Positions 56,950 through 64,000 of a stretch of DNA of 64,000 nt are shown piece after piece (the first letter of the stretch is position 1; every line of letters starts with the position of its first letter). Origin of the DNA: Streptomyces sp. SAI-135 (lineage in GTDB: Bacteria; Actinomycetota; Actinomycetes; Streptomycetales; Streptomycetaceae); the NCBI RefSeq assembly GCF_029893805.1, contig NZ_JARXYP010000002.1, positions 1,922,001 to 1,986,000 on the forward strand, written 5' to 3'. The notes below the pieces were generated by a model. That model was given only the letters and a program-made list of their open reading frames with translations. It was not told where the DNA came from and made no database searches. The translations under genes were made by a program, and so were the position numbers.

Positions 56950-57948
56950 ATGGAGTCCTCCAGAGCCGCCGGGCGCCGTGCCCGCAGGTCCCCTCGACGG
57001 CCGTTGCTGTACACCGCGCTCGCCGCCTTCGCCGTCGTCGGCGCCACGGCCGGCGGGACCGTGTACGTGAAGGCGCAGGCGCACACCGGCGGGAGCGCCG
57101 TATCGTCGGCGGCGACGCCGTCGGTCTCGTCCTCGCCGGCGACCACGACTCAGGAGGCGGCCGTGGCGGAGCCGGTGGTGGACTACGACGAGCGGCTGGC
57201 CGACGCCATGGGGTCGGTGGAGGTGACGGGCGAGCAGCAGGTCTCGGTGGCGGTGCTCGACCCGGAGTCGGGCGACAGCGCGGTCCACGGCGAGGGCGCC
57301 TTCGACACCGCGAGCATCGTGAAGGTCGACATCCTGGCGGCGCTGCTGCTCCGGCACCAGCAGGCGGGGACGCGGCTGAGCGCGCAGGAGAAGGCCTACG
57401 CCACGACGATGATCGAGAACAGCGACAACACCGCGGCGTCCGCGCTGTGGGACGCCATCGGCAGGGCCTCGGGGCTGGACGCGGCCAACGAGCGGTTCGG
57501 GCTGACCGGCACCGAGGGCGGCGACGGGGCACTGTGGGGGCTGACCCGGACCACGGCCGCCGACCAGCTGACCCTGCTCCAGCAGGTGTTCGGGGACGAC
57601 TCGGAGCTGAGCGAGTCCTCGCGCGCCTACCTCCGGGGCCTGATGGGGCGGATCGCGGCCGATCAGCGGTGGGGGGTCTCGGCCGCGGCCGACGGGTCCG
57701 GCTGGGCGCTGAAGAACGGGTGGCTGCCGCGCAGCACGACCGGGCTGTGGGACGTCAACAGCATCGGGCGGGTGACGGTGGACGGGCACGCGTACCTGGT
57801 GGCCGTACTGTCGAACGGCAACTCCACGCAGGCGGAGGGCATTTCACTGGTGGAGGCGGCGGCGAAGGCGGCGGTGTCCGTGTTCACGGGTGCGGAGCCG
57901 GCGGTGGAGGACGCGTCGGCGTCGGCGAACGCCACGGCGGCCCGCTGA
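56950..57948 (+). CDS. secreted/anchored beta-lactamase-class-A-like serine hydrolase
   Basis: 332 residues. Positively charged N-terminus and TM/signal (about 19-38), Ser/Thr/Ala linker to about 75, then a penicillin-recognising fold. Active-site Ser122-x-x-Lys125 lies in TASIVKVDIL, the SDN motif is 158-160 and the third box is KNG (255-257) rather than KTG. That altered box and the lack of a clear omega-loop Glu argue for a DD-peptidase-like or inactive relative rather than a true beta-lactamase. Weak ribosome site. Convergent with the mycosin-like gene. Confidence 0.85.
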   Translation: MESSRAAGRRARRSPRRPLLYTALAAFAVVGATAGGTVYVKAQAHTGGSAVSSAATPSVSSSPATTTQEAAVAEPVVDYDERLADAMGSVEVTGEQQVSVAVLDPESGDSAVHGEGAFDTASIVKVDILAALLLRHQQAGTRLSAQEKAYATTMIENSDNTAASALWDAIGRASGLDAANERFGLTGTEGGDGALWGLTRTTAADQLTLLQQVFGDDSELSESSRAYLRGLMGRIAADQRWGVSAAADGSGWALKNGWLPRSTTGLWDVNSIGRVTVDGHAYLVAVLSNGNSTQAEGISLVEAAAKAAVSVFTGAEPAVEDASASANATAAR

Positions 57949-57963
57949 GACCTCGGTCCCGCC

Positions 57964-59154
57964 TCAGAAGCCTTCGTAGGACCCGGACCCGCGCGGGCCC
58001 CGGCGGCCGCGCCACAGGACCACCGCGGCGACCAGCAGGGCCACCCCCAGGCCGCCCGCCAGCGGGGCCGCCCAACTGGCCGTGTCGTCCTGCGACTCGG
58101 CGGTGTCCGGGCCCGACCCGAAGTACTTCTCGCCGTAGGAGGCCGGCTCGAGGCCCTGCGGCCGCAGACGGTCCGCCGCCTTGAGCGCCGCCGCGGGGTC
58201 GACGAAGCCGAAGCCGCGGGAGTCGTCGCGGCCGCCCGCGGGGGCGTTGCGGGCCGTGTCCTCCAGGAGGCGCTTGATCTGCGCGGGCGTCAGCTCGGGG
58301 TGGGCGGCCTTGACCAGGGCGGCCGCGCCCGAGACGAACGCGGAGGCGGCGCTGGTGCCCCACCCCTCGTAGTACTTGTGGTCGGGGTCGGCGATGACCA
58401 CGTCGTCACCGGGGGCGGCGACCGTGGCGTACCAGCGGCGGGTGGAGAAGGAGGCGCGGGTGCCGAACTTGTCCACGGCGGTGGCGGCGATGACGCCCGG
58501 GTAGGCGGCCGGGTAGGAGATGTGGTCGCCCTTCTCGCCGCCGTTGCCCGCCGAGGCGACGACGACGGCGCCCTTCTTGAGCGCGTACTGCACGGCGTCG
58601 TCCTCGCCGGCCTCGGGGTGCGCGGAGGCGGAGTCGTCGCCGAGGGAGAGGTTGATGACGTCGGCGCCGTGGTCGGCGGCCCAGCGGATGCCCTCGGCGA
58701 GGGCGTTGCCGCGGGTGTTGCGGGCCTTGGCGCGGGCCGGGTCGCCGTCCTCCAGGATCACGCGGACCGGCATGATCTTGGCCTCGGGGGCGATGCCCAT
58801 GACCCCGTCGCCGTTGCCGACGCCATGTCCGTGACCGGCGATGATGCCGGCCATGGCGGTGCCGTGCCGGGCCCAGGAGCGGTCGCCGCGGGTGGCGCCG
58901 AAGCCGATCATGTCCTTGCCGGTGAGGACGTTGCCGACGAGGTCGGGGTGGTCGTTCTCGACGCCGGTGTCCAGGACGGCGACGGTGACGCCGGCGCCCT
59001 TGGTGGTCTGCCAGGCCTGCTGGGTGTGCATGGCGTCCAGGGCCCACTGCTTGGCGCGGATGCCGTCGGCGTGGGCGGCGGTGGGCGGGACGAGGGCGAC
59101 GGAGGCGGCGAGGAGGACGCTCAGGAGGCCAGCCCTGCGGGTGGTGAGGCTCAT
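57964..59154 (-). CDS. membrane-anchored subtilisin-like serine protease (mycosin-like)
   Basis: 396 residues. Signal peptide to about AHAD (30). S8 catalytic triad: Asp62 (AVLDTGVENDHPDL), His98 (ARHGTAMAGIIAG), Ser268 (GTSAASAFVSG), with the oxyanion Asn in VVVASAGNGG. The C-terminal TM (APLAGGLGVALLVAAVVLW) and basic tail anchor it facing outward, as in the mycosins of type VII secretion. Its ATG overlaps the upstream gene's stop (ATGA), so the two products probably work together. No EccC or WXG100 genes are in the window. Confidence 0.92.
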   Translation of the reverse strand: MSLTTRRAGLLSVLLAASVALVPPTAAHADGIRAKQWALDAMHTQQAWQTTKGAGVTVAVLDTGVENDHPDLVGNVLTGKDMIGFGATRGDRSWARHGTAMAGIIAGHGHGVGNGDGVMGIAPEAKIMPVRVILEDGDPARAKARNTRGNALAEGIRWAADHGADVINLSLGDDSASAHPEAGEDDAVQYALKKGAVVVASAGNGGEKGDHISYPAAYPGVIAATAVDKFGTRASFSTRRWYATVAAPGDDVVIADPDHKYYEGWGTSAASAFVSGAAALVKAAHPELTPAQIKRLLEDTARNAPAGGRDDSRGFGFVDPAAALKAADRLRPQGLEPASYGEKYFGSGPDTAESQDDTASWAAPLAGGLGVALLVAAVVLWRGRRGPRGSGSYEGF

Positions 59155-61061
59155 GAGGGCTGCTCCGGGGGCGTGGTGACGGTCTTGCGCAGGGTGCGTT
59201 CGACACGGTCGGCCAGGCCCTGTGCCTCGTTGCCGAGGCCGGCCTGGGCGGCGGGGGTGGTGTCGCCGGACTCCATGGCCTCCTCGGCGGGCTCGGGGGT
59301 GTCGACGGTACGGCCGTCCGCCCAGCCGGAGACGGCGTAGGCGACCACGGGGGCGTCGGTGAGGACGGAGATCGTCCAGGAGGCCCGCTGCCCGGCACCG
59401 AACCCTGCCGCGAGGGTGTTCTTCGCGGCGTACGGGAGGGGCATCAGGTCGGTGCGGGTGTCGAGGCCCTCCCGGGTGAAGCGGGTGTCGAGCTCGCGCA
59501 TGGCGCTGGCGTCGGCCTCGGTGAACAGGAGGCCGACGGTGGTGACGTAGCTCTGGGTGGCGTCCGTGTAGGTGGCGCGCAGGAGGCGTTCGCAGCCGAC
59601 GGGGGCGAGTGCCTTGCGCAGCAGGGGGTCGAAGGCGTTCTGGCAGCCGCTGTCCGGGGCGACGGCGATCCGCGTCCAGATACGGTCGGCACCGCCGGGC
59701 CCGGCGCCCTGGCCGTCCACGGTGGGCGGGAACAACCGGTCGACGGGCACGCTGTGCCACAGCTCGCGGGCCTGGGCGAAGGTGTCGCCGCCGTTCTCGT
59801 CCCCGGAGTCCCCGATCAGCCAACTCCCGGTCACCGCGCCGCCGATGAGCCCGAGTCCGAGCACGACGCATGCGGCCACGGCGGCGACGCGGGGAGGGAT
59901 GCGCACCCCCCACGACCGCTCCCGGTAACCGACCTCGGGTTCCGCGAACGACACAACAGGCCGCCCGTTGCCGGGAGTTCCGGCTTGCGGGGGCAGGGTG
60001 GCGCTCCAGGAGAGGGCGGGGTCGGGTGCGAGGGGAGCGGCGGCGGTCCTGGGCGGCGTGGCGGGCGGCGGAGGCGTCCCCGTACCGACGGAGCCCGGCG
60101 CCTCCCGCGAAGGGCGCGGCGGGAACACGGGGCGGCCGTCGGGCCTGGGGGGTACGGCGGTGCCGGACTCCGCCCCCGTACGACCGTCCCCGGCCGTCGG
60201 AACGGGCCGCATCCGGAAGGTCGTCTCCGAGGCGGTCTCGGCGGGGGCGCCGGTGCGACGCGGGGGCACGGCGGGGGGCACGGCGGGCTGCGACCTCGGC
60301 CTGGGCGGCACGGACGCACCACCGGAGGCCGCCGGGCGGGCCGGGGCGTCTTCGGCGGGCGGCATCGGGCCGGGGGCGGCCGTAGGTGGGTTCGCGGAGG
60401 GCGACGCAGGCGCGCCGGCGGTGCTCGTGGCGGGCGGCATCGGGCCGGGGGCGGGTCTGCGTGGGCCCGCCGGCGGCGGGGGCGTGTCGGTCTCGGGCCT
60501 GGGCGAGGGGACGGATGCTCTCGGGCCTGGACGAGGGGTCCGGTCACCCGGCGCGGAGCCGGCCGGGTCCGTGTCGCCGGGGGCAGGTGGGGCGTCGGGG
60601 AAGCGGGCCGAGGCCGGGGGCGGGGGCGGGATGCTGCCGGGGCGCGGGGCTCCCGGGCTCCGGGGCTGCTGGGGGACGGAGCCGTCCCGCTCGCCCGGAT
60701 CGGTGCCGTTCGTCGTGCGTATCGGCGGCCGGCCCACGGCGGCCGGCCGCTGGGACCGTTCCCCGCCGCCCGGCAGGCCGGACTCCCGCCCCGTGCTCAT
60801 GTCACCGGGCGCACGGCCCCCCGGCCCGTCCGGGACGCGGCTGTCGGTCTCCTCCGGTTCCTGCCAGTCGAACCCGCCGAACGTCGGCCGGGCCGCTGCT
60901 GCGGAGCCACCGCCCCGTCCACTGCGTTCGCCGAAGGCCTGCCAGTCGGAGTCGTCGTTCATCCGCTCGCCCGGCTCCTCGCCCGCCGTCGGCGGCTGGG
61001 CCGGCCTCGGTGGGGTCGTCGGGCGTGGAGGAATGGAGGCGCGGCGTGCTTCCGTGCTCAT
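59151..61061 (-). CDS. proline-rich membrane protein paired with mycosin-like protease
   Basis: 636 residues. A cytoplasmic, Pro/Gly/Arg-rich disordered region (1-390) with many PPRP and PPPP runs, one TM (about 392-416, VAACVVLGLGLIGGAVTG), and an extracytoplasmic domain of about 220 residues with two Cys (about 473 and 490) that may pair. The ectodomain (WTRIAVAPDSGCQNAFDPLLRKALAPVGCERLLRATYTD) is not a family I can name. It is translationally coupled to the protease and may be its substrate, inhibitor or scaffold. Similar pairs occur in Streptomyces from memory. Confidence 0.8.
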   Translation of the reverse strand: MSTEARRASIPPRPTTPPRPAQPPTAGEEPGERMNDDSDWQAFGERSGRGGGSAAAARPTFGGFDWQEPEETDSRVPDGPGGRAPGDMSTGRESGLPGGGERSQRPAAVGRPPIRTTNGTDPGERDGSVPQQPRSPGAPRPGSIPPPPPASARFPDAPPAPGDTDPAGSAPGDRTPRPGPRASVPSPRPETDTPPPPAGPRRPAPGPMPPATSTAGAPASPSANPPTAAPGPMPPAEDAPARPAASGGASVPPRPRSQPAVPPAVPPRRTGAPAETASETTFRMRPVPTAGDGRTGAESGTAVPPRPDGRPVFPPRPSREAPGSVGTGTPPPPATPPRTAAAPLAPDPALSWSATLPPQAGTPGNGRPVVSFAEPEVGYRERSWGVRIPPRVAAVAACVVLGLGLIGGAVTGSWLIGDSGDENGGDTFAQARELWHSVPVDRLFPPTVDGQGAGPGGADRIWTRIAVAPDSGCQNAFDPLLRKALAPVGCERLLRATYTDATQSYVTTVGLLFTEADASAMRELDTRFTREGLDTRTDLMPLPYAAKNTLAAGFGAGQRASWTISVLTDAPVVAYAVSGWADGRTVDTPEPAEEAMESGDTTPAAQAGLGNEAQGLADRVERTLRKTVTTPPEQPS

Positions 61062-61331
61062 GCACCCCCCGTTTCCTCATGTCCGGGCCGCTCGGTCGTG
61101 CGCGGGCCCTCGTCGCGGTCGTCGGTGTGGAAGACGGCCGTCCGGGCACGCATACCCGCACGGAAGAGCCGCCATCCCGGCGCGGCGGCGACGGGGGGTG
61201 TACGGCCCTGCGTGCGTGCGCGTCACTCTACGGGTTGTTGCGGGTCGACCGGGAACCAGTCCACCAGGCCGGGGGCATCTGCCCGGAACGTCCCCCTACC
61301 CTGCGGTAATCCTGTCTGGCAGGCTTCGTTC

Positions 61332-62534
61332 ATGACTGCGCGCTCCGCCGACCGGGCCCGTTACGACCGGGCCACCGCCCATCTCGACGCCCCCCTCGCG
61401 ATCGTGGACCTGGACGCCTTCGACGCCAACGCGGACGATCTCGTCCGCCGTGCGGCGGGCAAACCCGTCCGCGTCGCCAGCAAGTCCGTGCGGTGCCGGG
61501 CGCTGCTGGAACGCGTCCTGGCGAAGGACGGCTTCGCGGGCATCATGTCCTTCACCCTCGCCGAGTCCCTGTGGCTGGCGAGGAGCGGCTTCGACGACAT
61601 TCTGCTGGCCTACCCCTCCGCCGACCGTGCCGGGTACGCCGAACTCGCCGCCGACCCCAAGCTCGCGGCCGCCGTGACCGTGATGGTCGACGACCCCGCG
61701 CAGCTCGCCTTCATCGACGCCTCCCGCGCGGGCGGCACCGAAGTGATCCGGGTCTGCCTGGAGTTGGACACCTCGCTGAAGCTGCTCGGCGGCAAGGTGC
61801 GGGTCGGGGCCCGGCGTTCGCCGCTGCACTCCCCCGCGCAGGTGGCCGACATGGCGCGGGCCGTGTCCCGCAGGCCCGGCTTCGAGGTTGTGGGGATCAT
61901 GGCCTACGAGGGGCACATCGCCGGGGTCGGGGACTCGGTCGCCGGACGGCCGCTGCGGTCCCGGGCGGTCCGGCTGATGCAGGCCACCGCCCGCCGGGAA
62001 CTGGCCGAGCGCCGCGCCGCCGTGGTGCGTGCGGTGCGGGCCGTCGTACCGGACCTCCGGTTCGTCAACGGCGGCGGCACGGGCAGTGTGCAGCACACCG
62101 CCGCGGAGGACGCCGTCACGGAGATCGGCGCGGGTTCGGGGCTCTATGTACCGCGGCTGTTCGACAACTACACGTCCTTCAGCGGGCGTCCGGCCGCCCT
62201 GTTCGCCCAGCCCGTGGTGCGCAGGCCGGGCGTCGGAGTGGTGACCGTCCTCGGCGGCGGCTACCCGGCCTCCGGCGCGGCCGGTCCCGACCGGCTGCCG
62301 GTGCCGTATCTGCCGGAGGGGCTGAGGTACGACCCGCAGGAGGGGCCCGGCGAGGTGCAGACCCCGCTGCTCGGCGCCCCCGCCGACGACCTGCTGCTCG
62401 GCGACAGGGTGTGGTTCCGGCACGCCAAGGCCGGTGAGCTGTGCGAGCGGTTCGAGACGCTGCACCTGATCGAGGGGGACACGGTGACGGCGACCGTCCC
62501 GACGTACCGCGGGGAAGGCCACACCTTCCTCTGA
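61332..62534 (+). CDS. PLP-dependent amino acid deaminase/aldolase (D-threonine aldolase/alanine-racemase-like fold)
   Basis: 400 residues. The N-terminal alanine-racemase-type barrel starts LDAPLAIVDLDAFDANADDL and the PLP lysine is in VRVASKSVRCRALL (about residue 51). FEVVGIMAYEGHIAG, FVNGGGTGSVQH and GSGLYVPRLFDNY are barrel loops, and the C-terminal domain (VWFRHAKAGELCERFETLHLI) carries the metal-binding His/Cys seen in D-threonine aldolases. Likely cleaves a beta-hydroxy D-amino acid or deaminates one. Divergent from the Pro-rich protein gene across 270 bases in which I see no clear promoter. Confidence 0.88.
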   Translation: MTARSADRARYDRATAHLDAPLAIVDLDAFDANADDLVRRAAGKPVRVASKSVRCRALLERVLAKDGFAGIMSFTLAESLWLARSGFDDILLAYPSADRAGYAELAADPKLAAAVTVMVDDPAQLAFIDASRAGGTEVIRVCLELDTSLKLLGGKVRVGARRSPLHSPAQVADMARAVSRRPGFEVVGIMAYEGHIAGVGDSVAGRPLRSRAVRLMQATARRELAERRAAVVRAVRAVVPDLRFVNGGGTGSVQHTAAEDAVTEIGAGSGLYVPRLFDNYTSFSGRPAALFAQPVVRRPGVGVVTVLGGGYPASGAAGPDRLPVPYLPEGLRYDPQEGPGEVQTPLLGAPADDLLLGDRVWFRHAKAGELCERFETLHLIEGDTVTATVPTYRGEGHTFL

Positions 62535-62573
62535 GCCCCGTCCGAACGGTCCCGTCACCGGTGGGGAAGATTC

Positions 62574-63401
62574 CTACAGCGGTGTGACGTAGGCCCCCGA
62601 GATGCCGCCGTCGACCAGGAAGTCGCTGGCGTTGACGAAGGAGGAGTCGTCGCTGGCCAGGAAGGCGACGGCGGCGGCGATCTCCTCCGCCTCGGCGAAC
62701 CGGCCGACCGGAATGTGCACCAGGCGGCGGGCGGCCCGCTCCGGGTCCTTGGCGAACAGCTCCTGGAGCAGCGGGGTGTTGACCGGCCCGGGGCACAGGG
62801 CGTTGACGCGGATGCCCTCCCGTGCGAACTGCACGCCCAGTTCACGGGACATGGCGAGCACCCCGCCCTTGGAGGCGGTGTACGAGATCTGGGACGTGGC
62901 CGCTCCCATCCTGGCCACAAAGGACGCGGTGTTGATGATGGACCCCTTGCCCTGCCGCCGCATGTAGGGGATGGCCGCCTTGCAGCACAGGTAGACGGAG
63001 GTCAGGTTGACCTCCTGGACCCGCTTCCAGGCTTCGAGGCCGGTCTCCAGGATGGAGTCGTCGTCGGGCGGGGAGATGCCCGCGTTGTTGAAGGCGACGT
63101 CGACGCTGCCGTAGGTGTCGTAAGCCGTTTCGAACAGGGCCTCGACCTGCTCCGGGTCGGTGACGTCGACCTTCACGAAGATGCCGCCCACCTCCTCGGC
63201 GGCGGCCTTGCCGCGGGCCTCGTCGACGTCGGCGCAGACGACGTTCGCGCCCTCGGAGGCGAGTCGGCGGGCGGTGGCGAGGCCGATGCCGCTGCCGGCT
63301 CCGGTGATGACGGCCGTACGGCCGACGAGGCGGCGGCACACGATCTGATCGGTCGCAGAGGTCGAAGAGGCCGCAGGGGTCGCAGGGGTCGCAGAGGTCA
63401 C
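62574..63401 (-). CDS. short-chain dehydrogenase/reductase
   Basis: 275 residues from a GTG overlapping the upstream aldehyde dehydrogenase stop (GTGA). TGAGSGIG cofactor motif (about 34-41), NNAG (FNNAGISPP), catalytic Ser and YTASK, and C-terminal DGGISGAYVTPL. The N-terminal ATPATPAASSTSATD tail comes from a small direct repeat and is unlike the family. It oxidises an alcohol with NAD(P). Coupling to an aldehyde dehydrogenase suggests sequential alcohol and aldehyde oxidation in a catabolic operon running in from beyond the window. Confidence 0.92.
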   Translation of the reverse strand: MTSATPATPAASSTSATDQIVCRRLVGRTAVITGAGSGIGLATARRLASEGANVVCADVDEARGKAAAEEVGGIFVKVDVTDPEQVEALFETAYDTYGSVDVAFNNAGISPPDDDSILETGLEAWKRVQEVNLTSVYLCCKAAIPYMRRQGKGSIINTASFVARMGAATSQISYTASKGGVLAMSRELGVQFAREGIRVNALCPGPVNTPLLQELFAKDPERAARRLVHIPVGRFAEAEEIAAAVAFLASDDSSFVNASDFLVDGGISGAYVTPL

Positions 63402-64000
63402 TGGGCGGGGCCTTCCGTGCTGATGAAGACGTTCTTGGTCTCGGTGAAGGCGGTCAGGGCGTCCGGGCCGAGTTCCCGGCCGAGTCCGGACTGCTTGTAG
63501 CCGCCGAAGGGGGTCCAGTAGCGGACGCTGGAGTGGGAGTTGACGGACAGGTTGCCCGCCTTGACGGCCCGGGACAGGCGCAGGGCGCGGCCGATGTCGC
63601 GGGTCCAGAGGGAGCCGGAGAGGCCGTAGGGGGTGTCGTTGGCGAGCCGGATCGCGTCCTCCTCGTCCGTGAAGGGCAGCAGGACGGCGACCGGGCCGAA
63701 GATCTCCTCGCGGGCGGCCTCGGAGTCGGGCGCCTCGCCGGTGAGGACGGTCGGCGCGAACCAGAAGCCGGGCCCGTCGGGTGCGCCGCCGCGCAGGCCG
63801 GGGGCGTCCGCAGGCACCAACTGCCGGACGCGGTCCAGTTGCTGACGGGAGATCAGCGGCCCCATCTGGGTCTTCTCGTCGGCCGGGTCGCCCACCACGA
63901 CGGACGCCACGGCGTCGGCGAGCAGTTCCCGGACCTCGTCGTAGACCGTCTCCTGGACCAGGATCCGGGTGCGGGCGCAGCAGTCCTGGCCGGAGTTGTC
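63398..64000 (-). CDS. aldehyde dehydrogenase, partial (5' end outside)
   Basis: C-terminal ~200 residues only. NSGQDCCARTRILVQ holds the catalytic cysteine (GQDCCAR); then MGPLISRQQLDRV, EEIFGPVAVLLPF, NDTPYGLSGSLWTRD and YWTPFGGYKQSGLGRELG. The pattern resembles gamma-glutamyl-aminobutyraldehyde-type dehydrogenases. From memory a polyamine/ethanolamine locus with glnA4 lies at this place in S. coelicolor, so an amine-catabolism role is plausible but not shown here. The frame is open to the right edge. Confidence 0.9.
   Translation of the reverse strand, partial: DNSGQDCCARTRILVQETVYDEVRELLADAVASVVVGDPADEKTQMGPLISRQQLDRVRQLVPADAPGLRGGAPDGPGFWFAPTVLTGEAPDSEAAREEIFGPVAVLLPFTDEEDAIRLANDTPYGLSGSLWTRDIGRALRLSRAVKAGNLSVNSHSSVRYWTPFGGYKQSGLGRELGPDALTAFTETKNVFISTEGPAQ

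Overview
The window is a GC-rich actinobacterial chromosome segment, almost certainly Streptomyces. The signs are very strong GC bias at third codon positions (which produces huge shadow ORFs on the opposite strand), GTG and TTG starts behind GGAGG-type ribosome sites, twin-arginine and lipoprotein signals, and Streptomyces-typical families (MocR, TetR, NsdA-like, SseB-like, mycosin-like proteases, DUF1844, DUF1918). From memory the gene order matches the conserved core near SCO1553-SCO1613 of S. coelicolor. I see no rRNA, tRNA, CRISPR array, integrase or transposase.

Layout. 1-4.4 kb: cobalamin genes (a huge disordered N-terminus of a probable CobT, then cobL) and a GNAT enzyme. 4.5-7.5 kb: a metNIQ ABC transporter behind a cysteine-rich leader peptide. 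7.5-15.6 kb: housekeeping and accessory genes (HAD hydrolase, two small membrane proteins, GNAT, sigma factor, secreted GDPD behind a PHO-box-like array, PlsC, a TetR/MFS pair with a large palindromic operator, aldo/keto reductase). 15.9-17.3 kb: argH with ARG boxes. 17.5-19.1 kb: a secreted protein made of two near-identical domains and a PPOX protein. 19.1-26.3 kb: a two-component system divergent from two ferric-reductase-like membrane proteins, two FMN-binding proteins and ApbE. 26.4-31.3 kb: argCJBDR. 31.3-48 kb: YfhO-like membrane protein, GH51 arabinofuranosidase, small enzymes, MocR/EamA divergent pair, GHL10-like hydrolase, hydroxybutyryl-CoA dehydrogenase, NUDIX, NsdA-like regulator, PP2C phosphatase. 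48-55.3 kb: pheST, a sensor kinase, a SpoU methylase and infC-rpmI-rplT. 55.7-64 kb: DUF1844, SseB-like, beta-lactamase-like hydrolase, mycosin-like protease with a Pro-rich membrane partner, a PLP enzyme, and an SDR/aldehyde dehydrogenase pair cut by the window end.

How genes work together. argCJBDR plus argH cover most of arginine synthesis and its own repressor; both promoters carry paired 18-bp ARG boxes 20 bp apart, and the argC box lies inside the last codons of the upstream membrane-protein gene. The redox locus is a coherent unit: cytoplasmic NAD(P)H would feed electrons through FAD and haems of two membrane reductases to extracytoplasmic proteins carrying covalent FMN attached by ApbE. 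Five 11-bp-spaced repeats between the response regulator and the first reductase are the likely operator. The metNIQ leader peptide ends CMCRMCAC and probably couples transporter expression to cysteine (and perhaps methionine) supply.

Smaller-scale signals are a family of intergenic repeats with common ends and two alternative cores (seven copies, mostly abutting stop codons), an AUC start codon on infC, an intrinsic terminator in the infC leader, several probable leaderless promoters, and overlapping start codons of a divergent MocR/EamA pair.
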